Assembly (NCBI GenBank): GCA_037954325.1
Contig: JBBMNZ010000034.1
Location: forward strand, 8,883,501-8,947,500
Source: Fistularia commersonii
Taxonomy: Eukaryota; Chordata; Actinopteri; Syngnathiformes; Fistulariidae
Length of the DNA stretch: 64,000 nucleotides
Direction: 5' to 3'
A program made the position numbers and the translations under genes. This document shows positions 1 to 11,600 of the stretch, piece after piece. The stretch's first letter is position 1; each line of letters starts with the position of its first letter. Under the pieces are notes generated by a model that saw only the letters and a list, made by a program, of their open reading frames with translations, ran no database searches and was not told the origin of the DNA.

Positions 1-740
1 ACAAGCTAGCTAAAAATGAAAAAATAAAAAAATGAAATAAAATAAAATAAAATAAAATAATAATTATAGATAAAATAAAATAAAACAAAATAATAATTAT
101 AAATAAAATAAAATAGAATAAAATAATAATTATAAATAAAATAATAATTACAAATAAAATAAATAAACTCTGAAAAGTATAAAGTATAATCCATTAAAAA
201 CAAGGGTGTTGTTATGCTAACAGGGTTTGTTGATCGTTGGGGAAAAAGGAGCAACTTTTGGGGATTACCTACTTTGCCGCCACAAGAAGATTTTGACAAG
301 AATCACCACGACCTGGATGACTGGGAATCTCCACAGACAATGATAAAATAATGTATTCCGTTCATGTTACACAAGTATGTCGCTTTTCTGTTCTTCGTTG
401 GGGCCTCCAACGGTGTTTGGGTTTCTCATGTGGCCCTTTGTGATAATCGGTTGCCCACCCCTGTAATCAATAATGAGCTTAGTGTTGTGGACTAAACTCG
501 ATAGAGATCAATGTCATCATTTATCACCCCTGACTGATTGATTTATGACCAATGGACACTTCATTTACATATATGTCATATATGTTTTTATATTTGGTCA
601 TATATGTTTTTTCCGCAACATCATCTGAGTGTGGTAGTTCAAAGCTTGCATGTGGATCATACGTGTCCGAGGGGACCTATAGCACGAGCGTGGGTGTGTC
701 GTGAGGCGTGGCGGGGAAGAAATGTCAGCGTTATGACGGC
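1..740. other. Intergenic, AT-rich low-complexity start
   Basis: Positions about 15-175 are an imperfect AAAAT/AATAATTAT low-complexity tract. The remainder up to 740 has no reading frame or splice pattern that I recognise. Confidence 0.6.
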
Positions 741-1780
741 TTAGGCATTAGTGGATATAAACACTTGTACGCAATTCAATGCCAAAGCAGGAATCTCTTC
801 AAGAAGAATTCCCCTGGATGACCGAGAACCTCCACAAATATCTACACTTTCCTTTAACAGAAGCAAGAAGTCTCCCCTCCAGGAGTTGAAGACCTTCCAG
901 GTCAATGCGTTCACATCGACTATTAGAAAGAGGAGCAGCGTATTCAACTCCATCCTCAGAGAATACCACTTCTTCTAAATTCTCTCTGGGGAAAGTTGGC
1001 GCAGAGTCTGTAGAGCACACCTGAACGTTTTTTTTTTCGAATTTCATATGAACCCTAAACATATGAACCCTACAGAGCAGTAACTCGAGCTTGCTGTCAC
1101 TGGATTTGCAGCCGAGGAGCCGCAAGAAGAATCACGAGGCCCCCTACCATGAGGCAGGAGAACTGCGTGCCTCACTTGGGGGCTCTTCGCAGCCGCTTTA
1201 TGGTCACTCAGCACAAGAAGCTACAGTTGTTGACATAAAAACACTGTACATTGGAAATATAGTTATATAGCAAAAGTGTTTAAACATTTTAATAGTGACA
1301 TACAGAGACAGTAATACGGTCCAAGTGCAGAGAATGCCAGCAGTCAGCCATCATTGCGCAATCTACATTGAGGCTCAACAGTCTGACGCCTCACTGCACG
1401 TCTCTTCTCAGTATTTGAACAGTAAATGGAGAAAATCCAGCGATTTTGAATAAAAACCCATCCCAAATGAAAAATACTTTTTGTGCAAAACCATCGTTGT
1501 ACATTTTTTTCTTTCCAAGATTGGCTGGTGAGGCACGGCCTCTCCTGCCTCCCCTAACTGCTCGTCACTGCCTATGACCACATATGACCAGCCATATTGA
1601 TTTATTGCTGTATTGATCCTTCGTCTAAGGAGGCCTAATTAGTTACTGTTGTGAATGCATTGCACATGGGTCAAAAACTCAAGTAGTCACAGGTCATAAA
1701 TTGTGAGAATGATAGAAAGTGATTCCGCTTGTTGACATGCAAAGTCACATTAAATCTGCAGTGGACGACACAAAAAGAGG
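741..1780. other. Unassigned spacer downstream of the DNase-like remnant
   Basis: This is where the remaining exons of the minus-strand DNase-like gene should lie. I looked for the later DNase I motifs (the GDFN box and the C-terminal SDHYPVE-type box) and did not find them. A minus-strand open frame at 799-1125 (108 codons) matches no family I know and has another open frame opposite it, so I do not call it a gene. Confidence 0.4.
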
Positions 1781-1821
1781 AGCTTTAGCGCCCGGGAAGA
1801 TGATTAAAAGCAGACACTTGC

Positions 1822-2885
1822 CTGTATTGCACGGTTTAAAGAGCAGAATATAGGGGTCTCTTGCAAAGGCATCTGTGCTGCCAACTTGGTCGTCTCCGTA
1901 TTGGTAGCAGTCAACCAGATCGACCAAATCGTCCCTTCAAGTCGGAAAAGGATACTTCGAGTGAATCTTCAAATATTTGACGATGGAGATCCCGACGTCA
2001 TGGGAGTACGACTCAAATCTGTACCTGTAGAGGAACAGAAACTGCTCCACCGACGTGCCTCCCTTCAGCCGGCTGCTCAGCTGATGGGCGTAGTGATGCT
2101 TCGCGTTCACCCTGCGAGTCACCAACAGTTAAACCCCCGAGTCTGCAAATCTCTGGGACGATTCGGGGAAAAACCGCCAAGCCACCTGTTCAGCTCCTTC
2201 ATGAGCAGATCCACAGCCATGCCGGTGATGTCCGCCATCTCCAGGATGACCAAGATGTCGTATCGAGATGCAATCTTTAGAAAAAAAAAAAAAAAAAGTT
2301 GAGGTGATTCTTCTAAGGAATGCACGTCGTTCAGGTTCGTCTCCATCGGCGCGTTGCAGACATCTGTTTCTACCTTGTAATTTTAATTTTTCGGCCTCAA
2401 AAAATGACACCCCTCCAGTTCATCTTGTTTCTTGTGCCCAACATTGAAAACCTCCTCGTGAGATTTTCAAGAATTCAAGATTTTACACAAGACACAGAGT
2501 ACGACCAACTTTAGAGAAAGCAGCTCTCGGGTTCAGTGGAATCCAAAGTAGACGCAAACATTGAAAAGCAGGACGTCTCTGGGTTAGAGATATAAGCCTG
2601 AAGAAATATAATAATGAGCGCTCTGAGGTTAAAAGTGTTTTTCAATCTGTTTGTTTTTGCCTGAATTGTCGTAAACCTCCTTCTTGACGGCAACAGTTGC
2701 AGCAGACGGTGAGGTGATGTGACATGATCGCGACCTTCTGCGACCTCTGACGATCAAATACCGTCCCCGAAAGTCCCGAAAGTCACCGGTGAGATGTCTT
2801 TTACCTTAACCAGGACAGAGAGGACATCCGGACGAGAGATTTTTGTCATTCCAGACATCCGGATATTAAATGCAGCAATCTTCAT
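1822..2885 (-). pseudogene. DNase I-like gene, 5' part only (probable pseudogene)
   Basis: Four minus-strand exons join in phase: 2885-2805, 2274-2186, 2111-2025 and 1934-1822, giving about 123 residues. The protein starts MKIAAFNIRMSGMTK and continues with SRYDILVILEMAD, VEQFLFLYR and then a CYQYGDDQVGSTDAFARD block. This is the usual order of the N-terminal half of DNase I-family endonucleases, including the metal-binding Glu of the VxxxE strand and the Glu before FLFLYR. No hydrophobic signal peptide precedes MKIAAFN, as in fish DNase1-like-4 type proteins (family knowledge). The fourth exon ends at ACAG/GCAAGT, a GC-type donor. The next acceptor-like site (about 1759) leads to an in-frame stop within a few codons, and the catalytic His/Asp exons are not visible. 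I infer a truncated relic. A functional gene with very divergent distal exons is less likely. Confidence 0.75.
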
Positions 2886-3520
2886 ATTTTTTTTTCTTAT
2901 TTTTTCTTTCCTGCTTCTACCCGAGGCGTAAGCTGTCGTGGCAAAGCAGGAGAAACTGCACTGACTCGGATGAGAGGATTCGTGTTTGCTTAAGCAGAAA
3001 CAACGATTGGACGTCTGAGAAACAAAGAGCAGAAAAGTGTGATTGTTCGACGACAAGAAGATGGACCAGTTCTTCGCCAAAGTGAATCATCGATAGTATT
3101 TCAAACATCGAGACACGGCTGCTCAGAAATACAACCCAACGGAGAATTCCACACCAAATCTATGAAACATAACTGCAAATACATAAAACAAATCACAGGG
3201 CAAATTGCAAATTGCAGAACGCGGTGACTGTTCTTCAGTTGAAGAGAACCTCGGCAGAGCTCAGGGATGTCCAGCCCTTCCAGGGCGCTGACAAGGAGAG
3301 AGACAGGAACAGCAGGTTTGCTTCAAGAGAACCGGCCTGTGACATCATTGCAACTGAAACTGCTTGGCTCTTCACCAAACATGAAGACATGTAGAGATAC
3401 GAACATGCCAGGGAGAAATTTAATCCACACACACACATACACGGAATAGAGAGCATACGGAAGGAAGATGATTTTTACTATGATTATTAATAGTAGCACT
3501 GGTAGTAGTATCTCATTTTT

Positions 3521-3612
3521 TTAACCCTCCTATTATGTTAAGGGTCAATTTGACCCATTTCACCCATTGACCCAATGGGTCAAATTGACCCTTAACATAA
3601 TATGAGGGTTAA
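3521..3612. repeat. 92-bp near-perfect palindrome (MITE-like)
   Basis: Arms 3521-3557 and 3576-3612 are reverse complements with one mismatch over 37 bp, separated by an 18-bp spacer. Each arm contains GGGTCA, three bases, TGACCC. The compact self-complementary form suggests a miniature inverted-repeat element. It lies about 0.58 kb upstream of the keratin TATA box. Confidence 0.85.
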
Positions 3613-3783
3613 ATGGCATTATTCTCATTGAATTGTTGCGTATTATAGGGAGCTGTCCTGGTAATTATAGATGCTTTTTTTTTTTCATTATTATTCTGCA
3701 ATGTTTTGCTGGTATCCAGGCAAAGTCTTCAGAATCAATTCATGATTCAGTTAATTTGGAGTAATATAATTTGTAAAAACAAA

Positions 3784-3864
3784 ACATAACATAACATAAC
3801 ATAACATAACATAACATAACATAACATAACATAACATAACATAACATAACATAACAAACATAAC
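3784..3864. repeat. ATAAC pentanucleotide microsatellite
   Basis: About 15 uninterrupted copies of the five-base unit ATAAC/ACATA, ending in a slightly degenerate copy. It sits between the palindrome and the keratin promoter. Confidence 0.95.
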
Positions 3865-4188
3865 TGGGACCATCTGCAGGTTTTTTTCTTTCTTCCCCTT
3901 GTGTATTGGGGTTTTCCTGCTCGCAGGAGTCTTGCAGCTTCCCCTCCTAGATCGTCCCCATACTTACACTAATACTCGTATTTTATTCCGGGTCTCTATT
4001 GCTGAGACACACCATGAAACATGCAGTAGACCCGAGGTTGTGTAGCAGGTCCAGATTCCTGCAAAACAACACAAACTATGCAAACCTCACTCAGGGGGCA
4101 GGTGGGAGAAACAACGGTATGCACGAGACTGGTTTGCCCACATTGGGAACCCGCGTAACTTCCCTATCACACCACACCTTGTCAAGTC

Positions 4189-4195
4189 TATAAAG
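4189..4195 (+). promoter_or_regulatory. Keratin TATA box
   Basis: TATAAAG lies 87 bp upstream of the keratin ATG, which fits a start site near 4220 and a short 5' UTR. The ATG at 4276 has an ideal Kozak context (GCCACC before it). Confidence 0.8.
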
Positions 4196-4275
4196 GAGCA
4201 CCAAAGGAGATAAGAGATGCACAGCAGAAGCGAGCCGGGAGTCGTCCACCTGTGACGTTTCCACGGAGAGCCACC

Positions 4276-6245
4276 ATGAGCGCGTGGAGCACGAGGACGA
4301 GCCGTCGGGGATCGCAAATGACTTCAGGGGGATTCGGAAGTGTTTCTTTGGGATCGTACTCCATCCCCAAAATCAGCTCCGGGGTTCACAATGCCCCCAT
4401 CGCGCCCGTGACCATCAACAGGAGCCTCCTCGCCCCGATGCAGATCGACATCGATCCCGACGTCCAAGCCGTTCGCACCCAGGAGAAAGAGCAGATCAAG
4501 GGGCTCAACAACCGCTTCGCTTCCTTCATCGATAAGGTAAATCTCATCATGACAACGGCGATGAGAGTTTCACGATAAAGGACCGTTTCCTTCTTCATTC
4601 TCAGGTTAGATTCCTGGAGCAGCAGAACAAAATGTTGGAAACCAAGTGGAAATTGCTGGAAGGTCAGACCACTGCGCCGTCTAACGTGGAGCCCATGCTG
4701 AAGGTGTATATCGCCAACCTGCAAAGACAGCTGGACGGTCTGAACAACGACAGGCTCAGGCTGAGCAGGGAGAGCGAGGCCGTGCACAAAAGTGTTACCG
4801 ACTACAAGATAAAGTGAGAAAAATGAACGACGAAACCCTTAAAAGTAACCGACGCTTTGCAAAAGTTGATTCGCATCTTCTCCAGGTACGAGCGGGAGAT
4901 CGATAAGAAGACCGAGGCTGAGACTGCATTCGTCGTGCTCAAAAAGGTACGCGCAATAGGACGGTGAATGTTGGTTTTTCATGTCAAGAAACAAACACGA
5001 GCATCTTTCTGCAGGACGTCGATGCAGGTTACATTTCCAAAGTGGATCTGGAGGACAGGGTGGCTGGTGTCGGCGAGGAATTAACCTTCCTAAAATCCGT
5101 GTACGATGCGGTACGTGTGAAGATTCGTCCCCGGTATGAAGATATAGATCCAAAGAAAACAGTCCGGGTTCGATCCTTTTGTAACTCGTTCCAACGTCGA
5201 CTGGCTAGGAGCTCCGTGAGCTGCAGGAGAGCCTGAAGGAAACCTCCGTGGTGGTGGAGATGGACAACTCCAGAGGCCTGAACTTGGATCAGATCGTGGC
5301 CGAGGTGAAGGCTCAGTACGAGGACGTCGCCGCGCACGGTCGCAACGAAACGGAGAGGTGGCACAAAACCAAGGTGAGAAACCCAAAGTGCGTGTTTGTC
5401 AATTTTGTCAAGCTCCGCTCATCATCTTTTCCCCGCTTTTTGAAAAATCCGCAACGCCAGTTCGATCAGATCTCAGCCGAGGCCGACCAGTATGAAGGCG
5501 AGTTGCGCAACTCCAAGATGGAAATAGCAGATCTGAAGCGACTGATCGCCCGCCTGCAGAACGAAATCCAGGCCGCGAAGGGGCAGGTGAGCGAAGTGTA
5601 TTGGAGTTGTTTTTATCATTCGGAACAAGTTTTGAGAAAGGCAACGAAACTCTTTCTTTGGCAAAATGCTAAAGACTCAGACGTCATCTCACGTTCAAAA
5701 TTGGTAGCCAATAATACGTCCGTCCTTTTTTCAGCGTGCGGCCGTGGAGAGCCAGATCGCCGAGGCGGAGCGGCGCGGTGAGGCCGCCGCCCGCGACGCC
5801 CAGGAGCGCGTCAGGGATCTGGAGTCGGCCCTGCAGAGAGCCAAGCAGGATCTGGCTCGCCAGATCAGGGAATACCAGGAGCTCATGAACGTCAAGCTGG
5901 CCCTGGATATAGAGATCTCTACCTACAGGAAGCTGCTGGAAGGAGAGGAGGAAAGGTGAGTATCAGATCGGACTGACCTCCCTCTTGCCTCGCGGCGGAA
6001 CGAGCGCTCATCGTTTCTTTTCGCCGCTTTCTCAAACGCAGACTCGGACGGGACTCAGTTGTCAGCATCCAAGCGGTGGCTGCAAAAGCCCCGCCGGGTA
6101 AGTTTCCGACGCCTCCAACCCCCCGCCCGGTAACAATCCGCAAGTCTCACGCTGTTCTTCGCCGGCAGCGATCGAGGTTGAAAATCCCCGGCGGTCGGCG
6201 GTTCTCATCAAGACGGTGGAGACCAAGAACATCTCGTACAGCTGA
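4276..6245 (+). CDS. Type II keratin (keratin 8-like)
   Basis: Nine exons join in frame: 4276-4536, 4605-4813, 4886-4946, 5015-5110, 5209-5373, 5461-5586, 5735-5955, 6042-6097 and 6169-6245, giving 423 residues. A short Ser/Gly-containing head (about 75 residues) is followed by the helix-initiation motif LNNRFASFIDKVRFLEQQN, whose FLEQQNKMLETKW form marks type II keratins. The central alpha-helical rod ends with the termination motif EYQELMNVKLALDIEISTYR and LLEGEE. Such proteins pair with type I keratins to form epithelial intermediate filaments in the cytoplasm. The tail is short, lacks the glycine-rich repeats of epidermal keratins and ends IKTVETKNISYS, which recalls the KTVET element of vimentin/desmin tails. 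Introns are very short (about 70-150 bp). A TATA box lies upstream and AATAAA follows at 6306. Fish have many keratin paralogues, so I give no symbol. Confidence 0.93.
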
Positions 6246-6305
6246 AGAAGAAACCTCCAAAGCACATTAACCACCTGTTTGGCATTCATCGTGTGAAACC
6301 CTAAA

Positions 6306-6311
6306 AATAAA
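6306..6311 (+). terminator. Poly(A) signal of the keratin gene
   Basis: AATAAA 61 bp after the keratin stop codon. Confidence 0.75.
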
Positions 6312-6539
6312 TCCAATAACTTTCCTGCCCTTTCCTCTGCTGCGCGTGATATTAAGCGCCAATGTGTCGGTGAAAGAAATATATTCACAACCTGTTCGCT
6401 GTTTGCCGATTTGACCGAAGGCAGCAGACGTGATCCAACACGTAGAGTCGACAGTCCAGAGCGCAGCGGGGAGAAGAAGTAAAGAAACGGGTTCAAGCAG
6501 GTTGGAATGGGTGGAGAAAAGTGAGATAGAAGAACATCA

Positions 6540-6850
6540 GCCAGAAGGGAAGGAAAGGTGGAGGAGACGATGGTGAGATGATCTACAAACACTGAGAATG
6601 ACCAGAAGACAGGAGGCAGAGCTGGAGGTCGCAGAGATGAAGATGCTGAGGTTCTCTTTGGGAGCGACCAGGATGGAGAGGATCAGGAATGAGTCCATCA
6701 GAGGGACGACACATGGTAGATGTTTTGGAGAGAAGGTCAGAGATGGTTGGGTCATGGACAGAGGAAGGAGAAGATATTGGTAGATGGATGCCGGAATCTG
6801 AGCTTTATGGACAATTTACAGACAAAGTGAGAGAGGATATGAAAGTAGTT
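6540..6850 (+). mobile_element. Degenerate LINE, C-terminal reverse-transcriptase ORF fragment
   Basis: A frame starting near 6598 reads RQEAELEVAEMKMLRFSLGA, then RMERIRN and IRGT. A second frame picks up with KVREDMKVVT near 6820. This is the familiar C-terminal end of a non-LTR retrotransposon polyprotein that is abundant in fish and crustacean genomes (the usual later text contains FGHVQRR and REDMKVV). Frame changes and lost segments show that it is dead. The element clade is not assigned. Confidence 0.75.
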
Positions 6851-7400
6851 ACATTACATTACATTACATTACATTTGGCAGACGCTTAAATCCAAAGCAA
6901 CTTACAATAGAGGACATAGGGACTGCAAATACACTTGCAAATACACGATGCACAGGAAATATATAGAACAGTAAGCTTGGGTTAATGAGTTTTTTTTTTT
7001 TTTGGTTTGTTTTTTGACAAAGACATACACAAACGTACACACACACACACACACTGCATAGCCTTACTTGCTGCCTAACCTGATCTGGGGCATCAGCGCA
7101 GTAAAAAGTCCTGAAATAGAAAAGTTTTTACCTGTTTCTTGAGGGTTAAGATAGATGATGCTAGTCTTGTTGCTTCCGGAAGTTTGTTCCACCACTGAGG
7201 TAGTAGAACTGAGAACAGTTTTGCCTGAGATCGCTTAGAGCGAGCAAAAGGCACTGCATGTTTGTCATGCAGGATGATTTTCGGTGATTGAACGCAGAAT
7301 GCGTGTGGATCCTGGAACAGTTAACCGAAACATCAAGAGCAAGAAGCGAAGGGGAAAGACCAGAACGCGAGGTGACCAACACAATCGGTGGAAAACCCGC
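6848..7400. repeat. Interspersed teleost repeat with TTACA tail
   Basis: It begins with about five TTACA units and then TTTGGCAGACGCTT, AATCCAAAGCAACTTACAA. This signature starts a very common fish interspersed repeat. Later text (a TTCCACCACTGAGG segment, then GAGAACAGTTTTGCCTGAG near 7190-7230) belongs to the same kind of repeat. A poly(T) and a short CA run (7035-7055) lie inside. Class not determined. Confidence 0.6.
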
Positions 7401-7404
7401 TGGG

Positions 7405-7840
7405 CTTTTGAGATAAGATATACTTTATTGATTCTTTTTGTCACAGCAGCGCGGCAATTAAAGTATCCATAGATATGGATATAGATATAAATAAAGAGAC
7501 AATTAAAAAATAGCAAAAGACAACCACAAATAAATAGACAGAAGAGTGAACAAAAAACAAGACGAAACAAAAACAGCCAGGGTGGGAAGGGACGACCAAA
7601 ACGACAACAACAAGGATAAGAATATAAACAAAGTGACAATAGCAATGACAAAAATAAACAGGATGCAAATGGACCAGCAAGGATAAAAATATGTTGTGGA
7701 CATTTTGTGCCACGCAAAAGATGTATTTGCATTCCTCCAAAGGGATTTCCTATGCAGAATGTAATTAAAATATGATTAAAAGGCTGAGAACAATGTGGAT
7801 TTGCCTGAAAATCAGCTGATGAGCGATCAAAGCACCTCAT
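7405..7840. repeat. Probable LINE-derived AT-rich repeat
   Basis: It starts with AAGATATACTTTATTGATTC, the reverse-complement form of the GAATC/AATAAAGTAT end common to teleost LINE 3' tails, followed by A-rich sequence with many ACAA/ATAAA units. The long minus-strand open frame here (7265-7879) is a low-complexity product of this repeat and is not a gene. Confidence 0.5.
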
Positions 7841-8279
7841 ACGTACTTTGTTTGAGGGAAAATGTGCACGGGGGTGCACGGAGTATCCTCATACAAAGCA
7901 CAAATAAGTGACTTTAAAAAAATCTCTGTTAAGATTACGATTTTTACAGTTTTCCAGCCAGATGAATAAAACAACTCAAGTCAGTGCTTCGCTCAGTGCT
8001 CTTGTAACTGCTGTTTAACTATTTCAAAACAAGTTTATGAAAAAAAGGAAGATCATTTAGGATATGTTGAGACAGTGATTTGGGAGTGAAAACTCCAATT
8101 ACAGTTTGCGAGGTGTTGAAATCATGCTGAAGAATCCAAAAAAACAGGGTGACTCAAAGCAACTCTTTATGTAAGTCAAGAGAAAGAGGAAGAAAAAAAA
8201 AACACTTAGAGGTGGACCGGTGAAGTACTAAATCATCTTCGTTCTTCTCATTCCTGCACGTTTTGAATTCCCGTGCAGT

Positions 8280-8455
8280 CAGTGAGCATCAGGACGCCTC
8301 CCAGCTCCTCTCAGAGGGCAAAGCTGCGATCCGCGCCTGCAAGACAGCGTGCAGGGAAAAGAAACGCATTTCCTGTTTGGACCGGTTGATTTTTCCGTCC
8401 GGCGGCTCTGGAAGCCAAATAGCCGATCCGACGCTTGTGAAGCTCACTTCTGCAG
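8280..8455 (+). other. Candidate 5' non-coding exon of the NLR gene
   Basis: The stretch ends at CTGCAG/GTAAAC. A good acceptor (CACAACAG) lies at 8589, 13 bp before the NLR start codon, leaving a 134-bp intron. The left boundary is not determined. Confidence 0.4.
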
Positions 8456-8602
8456 GTAAACACTCTGCACTCCAATGCATATCACCTTTTTCCCGACGTT
8501 TAAACACGAGGAGGGTGAGTTTATGTCGGTGTAATGACTCTGCGAACTGGCCAACGTGGAAGTTCTAACTCTGCTCTGTAACACAACAGGGATTTTTGCA
8601 AC

Positions 8603-11600
8603 ATGGAAAAAAACAGCTTCCTGACCCAGATACTGAAGTCAAAGGGGACGTCGACGCTTCTCGGTGGAGATCTGCCAGAAAATGTAATAACGTGCAAGCA
8701 GTATATTTCCCCTCTGACTTCTGAAGCTCTTGTGACAGACAGAAAACACAGAGACAACACCCTTGATGGTGCCATTCACACCGCCCTCGGCGGTGAAGGG
8801 AAGAAGGTGCTGGTGGTCGGCCCAGAGGGAACCGGCAAAACCACCGCTCTGCTGAAGGCGGCGGTAGATTGGGCAAAAGGAGAACACCTGCAAAATTTTT
8901 CTTATGCGTTTTATTTCCGGCTGGGTGAAATAAACCCCCTTCAAGGAGCGACCTGCCTGGAGACTTTGCTCCACCGCCATGGATGCGTTCCTCAAGAGTC
9001 CGTGTCCACTGTTCTGCAGAAGCCCGAAGATGTGTTGTTTATATTCGACGACCTGGACGTGTGCAAACGCAGCCTGGATCCCTCCGGTTACGCTCCGTGC
9101 CGCGATCCCAGCCTGGAAGCGCCGGCGTTCTGTTTGGTAGCCAGTCTGATTCACGGCTGGCTGATGAGCGGAGCGTCTTTTCTGCTGGCGGCCAGGACGG
9201 CGGAGGGTCTGGAATCCCTGGATGGCGTTCCCGTGAACGTGCTGGGTTTTCTAAAGCCCCAGAGGGAACTCTACTTTAAGGTCCTCTTGGACGATCAAGC
9301 CGTTGCCGCCCAAGCCGTAGCGCACATGGAGAAAACTCTAGGTTTCTATGATTTCAGCGCGGCTCCTAGATTTTGTTGGACGGTTTGCCGCTTGTACAAG
9401 TCGCTGATGGGAGCCGGTGAGAAACTTCCTGAAACGCTATCTCAGCTATGTGTCGCCGTCCTGGCCCGCTTGATTCAGATGCAGTCGCCGGACGAGGCCG
9501 GCGCCCGGGAGCAAGTGTCGGCCCTGGGCGAGCTCGCGTCTCATTGCATCGTCGAGCGGCGATCCGGCTGCACCAGAAAAGAAATCGACCCGTCTGTTTT
9601 TCAAGGAATTCGACGCTATCGGGCGTCGCTCGGCGCGTTCTTGCAAATAGACGGGGACCCGGAGTCGGAGGGATGCGTCTTCTCCTTCCGATCTCAGCTT
9701 CTGCGGGAGTTTCTCTCGGCCCTGAGATTCTTTTTGTCTCCGCCGGCGAGCGTGGATGAGATGCTGGAGAAGCACGGAGGGCGTGCAGAATATCTGGATT
9801 TCTTCATGTCGGCCCTTTCGGAGCCATCTCAGCGCGGACCGCTGGAGAAGCTGCTGGGGGAGTTCGACTCCGATCAGATCCGCGTTTTCAAAAGCTGGTT
9901 CGAGAACAAATCGAAAACGGCACTGGCGGGATACTTCAAAGATCAGCATCTCCGTTGCTTCCGTCTTCTCCATCAATCTCAAAACGAGAAATTCGTGAAG
10001 GAGGTCATGGGTTCCTCAGCCGGTACTGGAATCAGCTACGGAGAGCTGACCCTGCAGGACTGCGTCGCGCTGGCTTATGTTGTCTCGTGCCTCGGTGAAA
10101 TGGAGACGTTGAACCTGTACCTCTCGAAGGATCTGACCGGGGAGAAAACCAAGGCGCTGGTCGAAGCTATGACCTCGTCACGCAAGATATTGTGAGCCGA
10201 ACACACGATAGAAAGCGTTCTCGGTTTCCTGTTTTTTAATACCCGCGCGTGTCTGAGATGTCTTGGTCGGTTCCCTCAGGTTGTCAAACAGCTTTTTGCG
10301 TCCAGAAGCCGTCCCCCATCTGGTTTCAGCTCTGCGCGGTGGAATCACCAGGGAGCTGGATCTGTCTCACACCCGACTCGGGGATGAAAAGTTCAAAATC
10401 CTCCACACCGGACTGAGAGACAGCAAACTCCAGAAACTAAAGTAAGATTCGCGTCCGTCACAATTTACCCCTCTTTTTTTTCTACGGATGTTTCTCAGAT
10501 TGTGATTCACCTAGTCTGGCGGTGTGCGGTCTGACGGAGGCCAGCTGCGAAGATCTGGCGTCGGTCCTGACGTCGGCCGAGTCTCGGCTGTGTGTGTTGC
10601 ACATGTCGTTCAATCCGATCGGCGACCGGGGCTTCACCCGACTGTGCCAGGCCTTTCGGAGCCCTCGCTGCACGCTGCGGGAGCTTCAGTACGGTCATTC
10701 ATTCATTCATTCATTCATTCATTCATTCAAACCTTTATTTATACACTGCTCAAAAAAATAAAGGGAACACTTAAAAAACACATCCTAGATCTAAATGAAT
10801 GAAATATTCTTATGAAATACTTTGCTCTTTACACAGTTGAATGTGCTGACAACAAAATCACACAAAAATGATCAATGGAAATCAATCGTATCACCCCATG
10901 GAGGTCTGGATTAGGAATCACACTCAAAATTAAAGTGTAAAAACAAACTCCAGGCTGATCCAACTTTGATGTAATGTCCTTAAAACAAGTCAAAATGAAT
11001 CTGTGTTGCTTCCTGAGTGGACACTATGATTTCACAGGAGTGTGATTGACTTGGAGTTACATTGTGTTGTTCAAGTGTTCCCTTTATTTTTTTGAGCAGT
11101 ATACTTGTAAGACCACTGAGGTCTCCCTCATTTTCAGGGTCGACAAGTTTACAAGCAAAGCAGAGCACAGCACCACAATAAAATGAGATCAAATTAAAAA
11201 AACAGGAGATAAACTAAAAACAGGTGAAAATGAGATTAAATTAAAGACAGTACGGAAGCAGTAGATAAAACTCGAAACAAGTAAAAAATGAGATCAAATT
11301 AAAAAGTACAAGGGGGTGGATAAAACTAAAAACAAGTACAATCGGCAGCACAAATTAAAAAAAAAACAGTAGATAAACTAAAAACAGGCGCAAATGTGAT
11401 TAAATTAAAGACGGTACGGAAGCAGTAGATAAAACTCGAAACAAGTAAAAATGAGATCAGATTAAAAAGTACAAGGGCAGTGGATAAAACTAAAAACAAG
11501 TGCAATTGGCAGTACATAGATTTTTAACCAAGTGTTTAAAAACAGCGGCAGAGGGGAGGGCATTTAATTTTAGGGTTTGTTGCAGAGTGTTCCATGTGTT

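Noticed and set aside
799..1125. 108-codon open frame on the minus strand left of the DNase relic
   Set aside because: No recognisable family, no splice partners, and a second open frame runs opposite it.
1886..2302. Long plus-strand open frame
   Set aside because: Shadow of the minus-strand DNase-like exons.
3784..3864. Regular short repeats that could suggest a CRISPR-like array
   Set aside because: A pure pentanucleotide microsatellite without spacers in a vertebrate genome.
7265..7879. 204-codon minus-strand open frame rich in Phe/Leu/Cys
   Set aside because: Low-complexity translation of an A-rich interspersed repeat.
8639..9982. Long minus-strand open frames across the NLR first exon
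   Set aside because: Antisense shadows of the GC-rich NACHT exon.
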